Assembly (NCBI GenBank): GCA_032622095.1
Contig: CP136066.1
Location: forward strand, 3,555,784 to 3,619,783
Reading direction: 5' to 3'
DNA from: Siphonodentalium dalli
Taxonomy: Eukaryota; Mollusca; Scaphopoda; Gadilida; Siphonodentaliidae
DNA: 64,000 bases
The position numbers and the translations under genes were made by a program. Within the stretch, counting starts at the first letter, position 1; each line of letters opens with the position of its first letter. Of this stretch, positions 1-10,573 are shown piece after piece. The notes under the pieces are model-generated. The model was not told where the DNA came from and ran no database searches. It was given only the letters and a program-made list of their open reading frames with translations.

Positions 1-104
1 CGACATGGTTCTCAACTCATAGCAGCCTCGTCACATTCCAAATGTTGACACGTCGTTCCCCATGCCATTGCGTAACGTCATGGCCAATTTCGATTACATA
101 GAGG

Positions 105-257
105 ATATCCACACTTTTTCAGTGGATATGGGTTATATCTCATGAGTGATGACAAAACATTGAATTTCCACGAGTGGCTTTAGCCACGAGTGGAAATTCA
201 AGTGTTTTGTCATCACGAATGAGATTTAACCCATATCCACTGAAAAAGTGTGGATAT
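105..257. repeat. Near-perfect 153-bp palindrome
   Basis: Two arms of about 75 bp (105-179 and 182-257) are reverse complements with only a few mismatches and a 2-base loop at 180-181. The outer ends read ATATCCACAC and GTGTGGATAT. It has no coding capacity. It resembles a foldback or hairpin MITE; no target-site duplication was identified with confidence. Confidence 0.8.
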
Positions 258-327
258 TCTGTTTATTATATACTTTAGTTACTTGCCTATGACCCCCAAT
301 GCATGTCAATACATCAGAAATTTCACC

Positions 328-377
328 AGTGGGATATCACTTATATCTCACTAGTGGGATATCACTTATATCTCACT
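328..377. repeat. 25-bp perfect tandem duplication
   Basis: The unit beginning AGTGGGATATCACTTATA occurs twice head to tail (328-352, 353-377) without a mismatch. The unit is itself partly palindromic, starting AGTGGGATAT and ending ATATCTCACT. Confidence 0.85.
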
Positions 378-850
378 GCTAAAACCTTATAATTCATGGG
401 CAAGTATATAATAAATATATTAACCATACGATACAATGACATTTGATGAATATGATACATCCGTCCTTTGTAATATTTGTAAGATAGTTGTAAGTTGTGG
501 TCAATACACTTGTGACTGTCTCATCACAACAATGTGACTGCTAACAGTCAAGTGTAGCCTGTCAAAATGACCGTTTGCGCCGGAATGTCGATTGCTGTTT
601 TCAGCGGGGACAACATCAATACTTAGCCATCGTCCGATTTGCAGAGAATAACACATTGTCCCGTTCACATATACAAACAGAAAACAGACAGTGATAACAA
701 TATTCCATCATTATAAGAAGCAACTTTGTCCTAAATCAAACACGACAAAATATTGCGATTAGACACTTCAATAGTTCTTGATTACCACCAGTTAGATTAC
801 AATGTACCTAATTAGGAACACGCTATACATGTGAGACGAGACCGAGGACA

Positions 851-2213
851 GCTCCAACATAATAGGTGGAAGCTGGCTGTTATGTTATGTTTTTTTCCGT
901 TGTTATACATTGTTCTTATACATTCCGATGCGGCGACGATGCCGCCATCGTGTCCCTATATGAATGTGAACTCTTATCGTGCACCACGTGATCGTCGCAT
1001 CCAATCAGCTTCGGTGCGGTCAGTTGGTCCTCTGAAGTACCAGATATAATATATATGGTACCAACTGGACATATGTGCTAGGATGGGATTGGATACTCCA
1101 TGGATCCTACATCGATCGCTATTATTAATAGTTTATATATCTTGTAATTAACCAAAATATATATCGAAAAGTGTTCACATCTATAAATGTATATACAGTG
1201 CACTATATACACGTATCCCTGCATACCATCCTGTTTTGGAGAAAGATATATTATTCACATAATAAATGTATTTGATGACGTTTTCAGATTCAGATTCCGA
1301 ATCAGATAATACGTTAGATGAAACACACGAGACCACGTGTATAGACGACTCAGAAACAGGTTGGAAAAGCCACACAAATATTAATGTTCCATGTATAGAG
1401 CAGAGCAGTTTATATTCAGTGTAACCATTTGATTGTGTATTCACACTGTGTTCTTGTCACATATAACCGTATCATATATGACCGGGTATCATTCGCGCGC
1501 ATTATGGACGCGCGCCAGAATAGCGATACATGCGTGCACGGTATAATACGCTGAGCGTTGTATATAATTGTATAGAGCTAGGCATACATGTATAGAAGCT
1601 GGATGTATTTTTTCAGATGCGATAATGATGGGCAAGTATACCAGAGAGTCAGTTTGCAGAATGGCTCCTATTTATAGCTAATATTATACACACCCACATG
1701 GACGTGGCTACAGGGCTTGGAGTGGGCGTATATTCAAATCGATATTAAATGGCGGCCCATTTGTGCGATTAGCCTATTAATCGTTTTGATTTAAAAATAA
1801 ACAATAATAATAATAATACAAATAGTACACTGTACTCTAAATACGGTAATTTATGGGACCAACTGTTTTGTACTCAACACAATATAATTATGCAACAAAC
1901 GAATGATTTTGATCCATGGTGTGTGCAAAATACACTAATGTGTTCTATGAACGATGCAAACAACGTGGTAATTATAATGAACATGACTATATGGCTGGAG
2001 TCTGCAGCTGAACCGATGATTACGCCCATACAGCCCCATGTAGCCACGCCCATATTGGTAGTGATGCCGATAGTGCATAATGTCCGCAGAAGAACTGGCC
2101 ATGTCCGAATTATGCATGGTTGATATTAGTTGCATAGTTTTGATCGTTAAAGTTGCAATGTCCGAGTAAATTCCCCTAAATTACATGTTTTATGGCTTCG
2201 GTGTTAAATAGTT
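851..2213. other. Intergenic or intronic, no supported gene
   Basis: AT-rich sequence with only short open frames that lack splice context or any recognisable motif. It contains a short hairpin around GCGCGCATTATGGACGCGCGC (about 1495-1515) and an (AAT)n run at about 1798-1818. Confidence 0.5.
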
Positions 2214-2678
2214 ATATGTGACCCGCCGTATCAAATCCAGTCGGAAGTCGGGATTTCTTTACCCTGTGCCAATGCATTCTCTTATATGTGCGAGTCGACC
2301 ATAGGTCGCCTCGCATATATAAGAGAATGCATTGGCCTAACAATTTTTTATCATTTTTTTTTAAATAAATGTTTCTGACAATTTTTAGGACGTAAAATAA
2401 AAAACAACCATTACCCTGCAGGGAGCCCCACACATATATGGAAGCATATAGAAGAGTGTCGTCTGCTCATGTTTGTCTGGGGCTCTGTATGGGTGAAATT
2501 ATAAAATTGTTAAAGAATACAAGAAAAAATTATTAAAATTGTAAAAAATTGTTAGGCCAATGCATTCTCTTATATATGCGAGGCGACCTATGGTCGACTC
2601 GCATATATAAGAGAATGCATTGGCACTGGGTAAACAAATCCCCACTTCCGACTGGATTTGATATGGCGGGTCACATAT
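2214..2678. mobile_element. MITE family A with twin-hairpin cassette (copy A1)
   Basis: Terminal inverted repeats of about 50 bp read inward from GTGACCCGCC at both ends (2218 and 2674) and continue through a 'tcaaatccagtcggaagt' block to 'ttaccc'. The flanks share ATAT, a possible target duplication. Inside sit two ~69-bp near-palindromes (2268-2336 and 2556-2624). The second is the reverse complement of the first, and each contains GCATTCTCTTATAT and GTCGACC/GGTCGCC at its asymmetric centre. A 219-bp AT-rich spacer with a CCTGCAGG site separates them. No open frame of note is present. The superfamily is not identified. Confidence 0.8.
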
Positions 2679-3049
2679 TTGATTTGAGTCGGGGAACCCA
2701 TTATATTACGAGTTTTTAAATATATTAATGTTATCCATATTATGCACAATCGGTATCACGAAGCAAGCGAAATATGTTTTAGAAAGAGTATTGGTTGCCT
2801 TAGTTACATGATATGCATCGTTGCCAATAATATCACAACTGCAGTCGTCGCATCTCAGCACACACAAGCGCATCGCGCCCTGGAGGATTCACCATGCACG
2901 CAGTAATATATAAAATACATGCTTCGAAAAACTATAATGCATGCGATGATGTGTGTGACCCTATAAATACCTGCAGCCATAATTATACAATGCATCTTCG
3001 TTTCGTATTTAGCCATAAGCATGTGCCGTATACCCCACACGGTATACCA

Positions 3050-3212
3050 TGTGATCCCATTATAACCTACCGTCATACACAATGCATTATAATCTACTGT
3101 CATACACAATGCATAACCATACACCACTCTAAATCCCATTATAACCTACCGTCATACACAATGCATTGTAGCCTACCGTCATACACAATGCTTAACCATA
3201 ATCATACTCCAC
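3050..3212. repeat. Imperfect ~30-bp tandem repeat
   Basis: Four to five copies of a unit containing CCTACCGTCATACACAATGC. The unit also produces open frames on both strands, which I regard as artefacts of the repeat. Confidence 0.7.
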
Positions 3213-3414
3213 TCTAAATTCCTATCCGACTCCTTTCCAAACAAACAACTGATCTTTACTTACCAATTTCGTTAATGTTACGGCTTCAATGTGTTGTGTT
3301 TTCCTAATACCTACATTGTATATCGATGTTCATAAGAAGATATTGTATAAATCAGGATATATACATCGACATACATACATGTTATGTTTGGCTCGACTCG
3401 TTGTTGTTGAGTTT

Positions 3415-3779
3415 TTAACCCTTTCATGACGGGGGCTGCGCTGGCGCAACATTAAATACACTCTTCCAATGCTTTCTCTTATATATGCGAGTCGTCCATA
3501 GGTCGCCTCGCATATATAACAGAATACATTGGCCTAACAATTTTTGTTATCAGTTTTTATCATTTTTTCTTAAATTCTTTAGAAATTTTTATCATTTTGT
3601 ATCATTATTTCTAACATTTTTTAACAATTATAAAACAAATAATATAAAATTGGTTAGGCCAGTGCATTCTCTTATATATGCGAGGCGACATATGGTCGAC
3701 TCGCATACATAAGAGAATGCATTGGCACAGGGTGTTCGCAAAAGACAACAACAGGAAACTCCAGTCATGAAAGGGTTAA
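3415..3779. mobile_element. piggyBac-like TTAA MITE with twin hairpins (copy B)
   Basis: Perfect 16-bp terminal inverted repeats TTAACCCTTTCATGAC (3415-3430) and the reverse complement (3764-3779), including the TTAA that piggyBac-type transposases duplicate. Total length is 365 bp with no coding capacity. The same twin-hairpin cassette as in copy A1 lies inside, at about 3464-3533 and 3658-3726, but the terminal repeats are unrelated to family A. Confidence 0.85.
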
Positions 3780-3788
3780 TACAGGAGA

Positions 3789-3943
3789 CCGTTGGCTGTA
3801 TTAATGATACAGTTGGCTGTATTAATGATACGGTTGGCTGTATTAATGACACCGTTGGCTGTATTAATGATACAGTTGTGTGTATTAATGATACCGTTGG
3901 CTGTATTAATGATACAGTTGGCTGTATTAATGATACCGTTGGC
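3789..3943. repeat. 21-bp minisatellite abutting a MITE
   Basis: Seven to eight copies of a 21-bp unit containing GGCTGTATTAATGATAC. The unit is a near-palindrome (ctgtattaatgatacag). Because 21 is divisible by three, it produces open frames on both strands that encode short repeats and are not genes. The array starts about 10 bp beyond the right TTAA of the MITE at 3415-3779. Confidence 0.9.
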
Positions 3944-4355
3944 ATGTTGACCCACATTGAGCTGGTATCAGTGGTTCGCGAGAACGACTGCTATAGTTTA
4001 GTCAGACTGTCATGGAAGTAGCAATGTCCCGCCTCCAGTAATTAACATCATGCTTCATTGGCCGGAATTTTAAGGTTGCGTTATAGATTAGCCATAATGG
4101 TTGGAACTATACATGTAAAAAAACAACCCCACTTTTTTTATCGACGTACTGTTTCTTCGCCTAATACATACATGATTAGATAGCGAAAATACGTAATTGG
4201 TGTTCACGATTAGATAGCTTTTGATATTCAATCGCAGTAACGTGTGCCACGTGAGAGTTGGGTTACCCTGAGTTAATAGGAATGGTGCTAACTAGATATA
4301 GACCGTACTTTGACGGAATGGCGGAGATGTGTATGAAACAATCTTAGGGCACTTC

Positions 4356-5354
4356 TTAACCCTTTACCCAACAAACCGGCCAATAACGCCCAAATAAAGC
4401 TTCAACAGCCTAAAATATCTTCGGTCTGTCTCAATAACACCATACAAATATGGATATCATTGGAACCGGTTCATTGACCACATTGTGATGGTTACAGTTA
4501 TGCCCTGTGCCATTGCATTCTCTTATATGTGCGAGTCGACCATAGGTCGCCTCGCATATATGGAATACACACGCATATATGGAATGCACACGCAAGTGGA
4601 CGCATAGAGTTTCTATGGATCCTTTGCTCGAAACTGCTCATCTAGTGCACGGCGACCCTCTATCTACATGGGGCATATGGGTATTACTGAGCAAGTACCC
4701 ACAGTATGCGACTGAACTAAGACACTTGGCTCGACTTCTCAACAAGACGTCTTACCTAAACCACATGATGTGTCACGCGTGTGGCAGATTATATGACAAT
4801 GAAATACATCATGCCTTATGTTTGTGCTGCGGTGAACTAGTTACCGAATTCAGAGATTCCTTCCTTGACCTTGTGATCACGCGGTATGGCATTGTAACTT
4901 TCTTTAGTATAGATTCACTACACCACGGGAACCTGATAGCAACTGTTCTTGGAAATTATAACATAGTCAACCATGGACTCTCAGACGAAATCTTCGACGG
5001 TTTTATAATAGACTCGGCTCATTTCTTGTGGAAGGCTTGCACAGTAATCCGCGGTGAAACCTGACACAGTATCGGAGCCGCAACTTTTATTCTTATTTTA
5101 AATGAAATAACTCAATCCACACGCGTGTGAGCTCGTGTGTGAATTTATAGGACGTTCATACTATAGACTTTCCATAGATTTCTTCTTTTTCAATTTTTTT
5201 TTTATCTCCATTTCTTATTATTTTATTGACCACATCTGTACACAAATTGTCCATATGTTATATAAATACGCATTGTAATTTAGACTCTCACAAAGGGAGG
5301 TTAGAATAAACTACTACTATTGGCATAGGGCCGTTCTGTTGGGTAAAGGGTTAA
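4356..5354. mobile_element. Large TTAA-flanked piggyBac-like element (copy C1)
   Basis: The ends TTAACCCTTTACCCAACA (4356) and its reverse complement (5354) enclose 999 bp. The left subterminal part matches the short element at 21341-21727 in inverse orientation, including the 'cttcaacagcctaaaatatcttcggtctgtctcaata' region and part of one hairpin (about 4508-4562). The other hairpin and the opposite half are replaced by foreign DNA that contains an intact 161-codon frame. It is longer than any other MITE of this type in the window. Confidence 0.75.
4579..5064 (+). CDS. LINE-like C-terminal ORF inside a TTAA element
   Basis: An uninterrupted 161-codon frame lies inside the 999-bp TTAA-flanked element. 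Around residues 64-83 is a zinc-knuckle-like pattern, CHACG...HHALCLC, preceded by a tryptophan-rich segment (TWGIW) and followed by a segment starting RDSFLDLV. This order resembles the zinc-binding tail that follows the reverse transcriptase in non-LTR retrotransposons common in molluscs. No polymerase motif is present, so on its own it could not act as a reverse transcriptase. It does not look like the cysteine-rich end of a piggyBac transposase. The first ATG was used; the true start is uncertain, and the frame could be the last exon-like piece of a longer protein. The family call is an inference from motif layout. Confidence 0.45.
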   Translation: MECTRKWTHRVSMDPLLETAHLVHGDPLSTWGIWVLLSKYPQYATELRHLARLLNKTSYLNHMMCHACGRLYDNEIHHALCLCCGELVTEFRDSFLDLVITRYGIVTFFSIDSLHHGNLIATVLGNYNIVNHGLSDEIFDGFIIDSAHFLWKACTVIRGET

Positions 5355-5487
5355 CACATCTCCGTTGTTCGATCAATAATCCTAACATTCATACTAACAT
5401 CGCATGGCAGGTGTTACTGTGATTGAAGATCAATCGCTATCTAATCGTGAGCCCCGATTAATTATATTTCCCCAACTAATCATGTGC

Positions 5488-7266
5488 GTATTGACTTGTT
5501 TCTTCGTACCAATGTGACGTCACCAGTCGTGAAAAATGCAATGCAAGATGCGGTATCCTATCCACGCTGCTCTGAGCTCTAACGTCACATGTAGAGAATG
5601 TAATGGGCTCGTAATTGTTTAGTATATATCTTTGTCCGTCACAATTAATTTTAAATTGATAACGACCATCTTCATTTGAAAATGGACTGTCAGTTTCTCA
5701 GAATAACACATACATGAATAGTGTAACCGACCCAGGTCTTAAATAAGTCCCTTACATGTTCCATACGTGCTGCCAGTGTTCAGACCGACGTATAGCAAGG
5801 GGACTGAACTCTGCCTTGTAGTTTGAACTTATTGGGCTTCGGTCTCTTACATAGCGTCGCGCATGCGCATACTACACACATCGTGTAAGATGGTGGTTCT
5901 GGGGTCAGGGGAACCAAGATACACAATTTATGGACCGCGCATGTGCGTTTGTTTCACGTTGCCATATAGAATAGCCTTGAGTACACATATACTTATTCAT
6001 AGAAATGCACATATAAATTGTACATATGTAGATAGAATGCAATATCAGTGGACGTATTGTGCATGATTATATGTGAAATAAAATGTACATATTGTCCATA
6101 GAGACGACACATTGGCACGTGACATGTTGCTAAGGCATGTTGTGTGTGCATGTATGCTGGACTGCACCAACTATTTGACTTGTTTACACAGGTAATGTGT
6201 GCTCGGTGACTGTATTAACGTGTATAATAATTGGTGATATGTAAGGTATGTTCGGTCGCTGTGATTTGTGTATTCATGCTGCATTTTGTGTACATTCTTG
6301 AATTGAGAATATAGTAAACTTACTTATACAGTAAAACGTCTCCAAACCGGGCCTTCGATAAACCGAATCCCTCTCTTCGCCGAACTTACTGTCAGGTCTC
6401 GAATTTACCCAAGTGCACAAATCATTGAATTATGAGAGTACATTTATGTTTATAATCGATCTATGACATTTGCTATTGAAGACCGTCATAAAAAGTATTT
6501 TGTATAAAACATAGAACCGGGAGATCGTTGACAAGCAACACAATTAAAAAGCGCAAAAATATTATCATAACGTCGGTCATTATGTTTATATAATTATATC
6601 TACACATGTTCATCGTTTGGGCATTTTTGCAGCTGGCATTTTATACCCTAATATAACTATTTGTATTTTGTGTTGTTTATCAAAGCGACATCAATTAATT
6701 TACGCTTTGATCATTTTATGTTCCTTGTAATGACGCTTCACTGTTTCGAGGTGTCAGGATTGTCTTTAAATCGAACACATCGTTAAACCGAACACAACTC
6801 TCAATCCGAAGTATTTTTGGTTTTCACATTTGTATTGTCTATTTAGCAAACGCGACACTTTTCGGACAAGTAGTTAAGCTATCTAAATATGAAGGAGGTC
6901 ATCTCAATGTGCCATTCCAATCGATAAGAAATGAGATTGTGTGCACACTCATATAATCACGCACATTTGAAGCAATGCACACCCAAACTGAGTCCGTGCC
7001 TCCATCAATATGTATATATGTTTTGCAATCCATGGGCGTGACCTAATTATGTTTGTGCGCAATCCAGGGAGGACCGGTCCAACTTAGTTATACGTTTTTT
7101 GTTCCAGCGAGGTTCGGGGTAACTTTGTTCTGTTTGCAGTCCAGCGTGGTGCGGAGTAACATAATTATATAGTTTGCATTATATAGAGGTTCGGCGGGAT
7201 TTGGTTACATTGTGCTGCATTTCAGGGATTTACAGCTTGACTTAGTTATATTGTTATGCATTGTAG
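5488..7266. other. No supported gene; possible regulatory stretch
   Basis: No exon with both splice sites and coding character was found. The only notable signal is at 5845-5895 (separate entry). If the downstream channel-like exons belong to a long gene, this is intron. Confidence 0.4.
5845..5895. promoter_or_regulatory. NRF-1-like palindrome near AAGATGG
   Basis: GCGCATGCGCA at 5859-5869 matches the palindromic consensus bound by NRF-1 in animals. It is followed 20 bp later by AAGATGGTGG, which resembles a YY1-type initiator element. The surrounding sequence is CpG-richer than its AT-rich background. No transcript evidence can be seen; the same core also occurs at about 7469, 28073 and 62498. 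Confidence 0.25.
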
Positions 7267-7446
7267 GGAGGTTGGCGATGCGTCAACGTCGTTACGGTGG
7301 TCGCGATTCGCGACGGCCGAGCGCCGTGGGAGGAAGGGATATAATCGACCTGCAGGCTGTGGATGACGGAGTGGGAATCATCGAGTTTTCCGCCGACATG
7401 GCGACGGATGGACTCACTGAGGAGGACTTTAAAGAAGACCTCGGCG
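7267..7446 (+). CDS. Internal exon, ERG/KCNH-like channel tail
   Basis: A GC-richer block of 180 nt with acceptor TTGTAG (ending 7266) and donor GTAAAC (7447), open in one frame. The exon is phase 1 at both ends, so it reads through into the next exon at 9187. It encodes about 60 residues: a basic patch (RQRRYGGRDSRR) followed by an acidic stretch (DGLTEEDFKEDLGG). By analogy with ERG channels, a basic then low-complexity linker lies between the cyclic-nucleotide-binding-like domain and the terminal coiled coil, but this exon alone would not identify the family. Upstream exons with the channel core are not in the window. Confidence 0.55.
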
Positions 7447-8019
7447 GTAAACAGAGAGCGTCCGGTACGCATGCGCAGTATTATTCCGATTATCAATTTT
7501 TTTTCTTTTCTCTCCCTCTTTTGTTACTGACAGTGTAAATATTGTGTAAAACGATAGAGCCCCCAATTGCATTTAGCTACAACTTTATGAATGCAACTGT
7601 TATGTAACTTCCTATCCACACCAATCAATGTGTGTTGAACTCATGGCGTCTGTTTAATTGGATCAGTGACCGCCGAACTACCTAATCATAGCTATACGCC
7701 ACCACTGAAATCCACTCCATGCACTTATTTACCAATGCATCCATAATTTCATCCCATATATATGTTCTGTACTTCATTATTGTAATAGCCTACCTGCCTT
7801 AGTTACACTCTATTTGTTTGGTTATCGCCACCGTGTATTATTATGGTGGTTTAAGTTGCGCAGAGGAGAGCATTCGGAGGTGTTAGCTGTTATCTTCAAC
7901 TCTCTGTAAATTTGACGTACGTACTTTCTATTCTGAAGCATCATTGACGAGTTGTATAGGAAATGTTCAGATGATTAGATCAACAAATAACCATAGCAAC
8001 ACAATGTCATTATTATATA

Positions 8020-8256
8020 TTAACCCTTTACCCAACAGAAGGTCCCTGTGCCAATGCATTCTCCTATATATGCGAGTCTACCATAGGTCGCCTCGCATAT
8101 ATAAGAGAATGCATTGGCTTAACACATTAAAAATTATAAAATTGTTAAAGAATGTAAGAAAAAATGGTAAAAAAAGTTTTTTTTTAGGCCAATGCATTCT
8201 CTTATATATGCGAGGCGACTGTATGGTTCTATTGAGACAGACCGAAGATATTTCAG
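8020..8256. mobile_element. Truncated TTAA MITE (copy C2) in intron
   Basis: It begins TTAACCCTTTACCCAACAG and contains hairpin 1 (8050-8118) and the first half of hairpin 2 (8188-8220). It then jumps directly to 'gtatggttctattgagacagaccgaagatattt', which in the complete copy at 21341 lies beyond hairpin 2. The right terminal repeat is missing. It lies in the intron between the exons at 7267 and 9187. Confidence 0.75.
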
Positions 8257-9186
8257 TTATGTGTCAATATCCGAGATCAGGCTCAGACTGATACGCTTCC
8301 CGTAAAATGGCTTCCTTGTTATGATGTCCCTGCAACCGATGTGGGTTAGATCATGGGTATGATCATGGCAGTGTTGGCTCGACGCGGTTGGCGCGTGCTG
8401 GATCCCGGTGTCGATTTTCAAGCTTTATTTGACTGACTTGAGGAACGTCTCAATGTGCCATTTTGATCGATACATGACCATTTCGATAATAATTTATCAT
8501 TTGTCCACTCTCCCTGAATACCCACACTCATATATAGAATATATCACCACCCTTCTGAAGATTACATATATGATAAATTATGCGAAGCACAAGTCCATGT
8601 GTCCCATTGGACGCTGAGGTATTTTGTGAATGAATATATATGATCTATTGATAAACAAATGTATGTTCCTTCACACATGGGTGTTCGAAAGGTTGACCAA
8701 TATAGTGTGGTGGTGTAATAACTATCCGTTCACTGGGATTACGGATGTATACTTCATTACGCTAAAGTGTGTATTAGCTGCTATAAAGACGCATATACTG
8801 CATAGCAAACTATATCTGTATCAGTTTGGCTAATGCGCAAAGCAAAGTGGTTTATTGTACGGTATTAGCATACCCATATCAACTCTGGCATACTATGTAA
8901 CGGACTATACGTACGTCCATGTTTGGATTGTGTTCTTATTATTTCCCCGCAAACTAAATTTGGAAAATGCTCCGTCTGTCAGTGCATCCGTCTGCAACAA
9001 CTTTGGAGCTCTTTGTCTCTGTATAAGCATAGGTCAAAATTGAATGATCTTTGATGTACTTGTGAATCATCATTTATAGTGTCTCTGTTGTGGGTTGGAA
9101 ACTCGAAGTTTAGCCGATAAGTTACTCTATATGTTCTGGCGACGAAACTTACTTAGCTAGTTTGATCATGGTAGTTTGTCTTGTAG

Positions 9187-9466
9187 GTCCAGTTTCATCG
9201 TTCATCAGCGCCGTCTCCGGTAAATCGAGGAGGTCTGTGAAGAAATCCAGTACTCGTCACTCACGCAAGGAACACGGTGCGGATCATACAGCGCGGCACT
9301 TGTCGCCAATCGAGTCCAGCGGGACCTCATACACGCCTCATTCGTCATCGAGCACTGCACATGCGTGGAGAGTTTCAAACATTGATTTGGAAATACAACA
9401 TCACCCAGATAAAGGGAATATACACTGCCTAGCGGATATTGACTCCAGACTGAACGCTCTTACTGT
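9187..9466 (+). CDS. Internal exon, ERG/KCNH-like channel tail
   Basis: The exon has acceptor CTTGTAG (ending 9186) and consensus donor GTAAGT (9467-9472). It starts in phase 1, matching the exon at 7267-7446, and ends in phase 2, matching the exon at 10360. It encodes about 93 residues: a serine/histidine-rich basic linker (KSRRSVKKSSTRHSRK) and, at its end, the beginning of an amphipathic helix (LADIDSRLNALT). That start follows the DxxSRLxAL pattern at the head of the C-terminal tetramerisation coil of ERG (KCNH2-type) channels. Three joined exons with consistent phases are strong evidence for a real gene; the family name rests on the coil only. Confidence 0.6.
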
Positions 9467-10070
9467 GTAAGTATACACAAACTATAGCATGCTATATTCA
9501 ATCAAGAATTCTGGTCGCTCCCCTGTCCTGACATTAGTTTTAATTTCAGTGAAATTTGAAGTTCAAGTAGATATATGTATTATATGCTCTCATATAAAAT
9601 ATGGGAACACACGTAGCTCGTCGCATGTATTAAACTGCCCACCATTCAGTAAACATGATATGATTGTGAATGGTTTAGTTTAAACACATTTTATTGTATC
9701 ATTAATGCACAATTGGGATTTGGGCACAAGTTATACAACTTATATAGCTCCTCTCTATATCCAATTACAACACGTTATTATAACAAGATGGCACAATATG
9801 TTTCAATTGTTTTTTAACCAGATCCAGGTTCGAGATGTGAGTTCATTTGGTTGTATTAATTATTGTTGTGAATTGTTTGACATAATTGGATCTGGGACAT
9901 CGCGACGAACGTTCGATACAAAATAATAACTATTGCCTAGCTTGTCGTTGACTATGCCACGATATGTACATTGTATATAATATATCTTCTGGAAGGAGAT
10001 ACGCCATATACCAATGGATTTGTTGGTGAGTTTGGTGTGTTCTCATGCTGACGTGCGTTGGATTGGCGAG

Positions 10071-10265
10071 CAAGCCTTGAAATAGGGTGTCTGTCATTTG
10101 CAGAATGAGGTCCCCATTGTGACCTCATTCTGCTTACACCTCAGCAGAATGAGGTTCCCATAGAGTGAATTTGGTTATGCTAGCCCGCTATGCGGGGTAA
10201 TATCACTAAATTCACCCTATATGGACCTCATTCTGCAAATGACAGACACCCTATTTCAAGGCTTG
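10071..10265. mobile_element. Palindromic TCATTCTGC-family MITE (copy F1)
   Basis: Perfect 43-bp inverted repeats run from CAAGCCTTGAAATAGGG (10071) inward to GAGGTCC (10113), and from GGACCTC (10223) outward to 10265. A second internal stem around the CTAGCCCGC motif completes the fold. It sits in the intron between the exons at 9187 and 10360. Relatives lie at 23874, 48684 and 51066. Confidence 0.85.
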
Positions 10266-10359
10266 TTGACGAACTTCGGTGTGTTCATCTTTTGATTCTC
10301 CTTCGATGAGCGAGCTTTCTGTGTTATCATGTTGATGTGATATTTTCTTTCTCTTTCAG

Positions 10360-10573
10360 GCGTATGCATAATTTTGAAAGTGAACTGTGCAGCACTGTGG
10401 ATTCTATTCTGGAGATTCTCGGTTACAAGCCACGGATACCTTATGAGGGAAGCGTGTCTAGTTCGTCCGCGGCTACCGTCAAAGCCGCTCACCCTGAAAC
10501 GACGGGGGTCAGAAGGAAAGGACCTCGATTAGTTAAATCACCCAGTGACCTCGACCGCGCGCTCAACTTATGA
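10360..10573 (+). CDS. Terminal exon, ERG/KCNH-like channel C-terminus
   Basis: The acceptor CTCTTTCAG ends at 10359, the exon enters in phase 2 as required by 9466, and it stops at TGA 10571-10573. The joined frame continues the helix begun in the previous exon: DIDSRLNALT-VRMHNFESEL, then CSTVDSILEILGY. The heptad spacing (L, L, M, F, L, V, I, L) and the overall pattern D[IV]xSRLxALxxxLxxxExxLxxxxxxILxLL agree with the C-terminal coiled coil that assembles ERG/Kv11 potassium channels. After the coil come a serine-rich stretch and a basic tail ending RALNL. No membrane segment, PAS or cyclic-nucleotide fold is in view, so the remainder of the gene must lie upstream. A different coiled-coil protein cannot be excluded. 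Confidence 0.6.

Larger units (their letters stand above)
1..850. repeat. Diverged segment similar to 30885-31480
   Basis: Several short blocks recur in the same order at both places: 'cgacatggttctcaa' (2 and 30889), 'gaatatgat..a.tcgtcctttg' (about 449 and 30919), 'cttgtgactg..tcat' (about 510 and 30970), a block containing 'ttgtcccgt' and 'tacaaacat/g' (about 655 and 31288), and 'cagtg.tgacaatatt' (about 690 and 31318). The copy here is interrupted by the palindrome at 105-257 and the 25-bp duplication at 328-377. No protein-coding potential was found in either copy. It is an old duplication or two copies of one unclassified repeat. Confidence 0.4.
4170..5487. mobile_element. Inverted-repeat element split by a nested TTAA element
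   Basis: The left arm (about 4170-4245) and the right arm (about 5411-5487) are reverse complements with moderate divergence. Both contain CACGATTAGATAGC followed by 'ttcaatc.cagtaac'. The TTAA element at 4356-5354 lies between them, so the older palindrome was probably the landing site for the younger insertion. Confidence 0.6.

Noticed and set aside
831-1049. 72-codon frame with a hydrophobic stretch resembling a signal anchor
   Set aside because: Too short, with no splice sites in suitable phase and no conserved motif; one hydrophobic run is expected by chance.
3628-4021. Frames with repeated CINDTVG or LIQPTVS
   Set aside because: Explained by the 21-bp minisatellite; both strands are open and no start or splice context is present.
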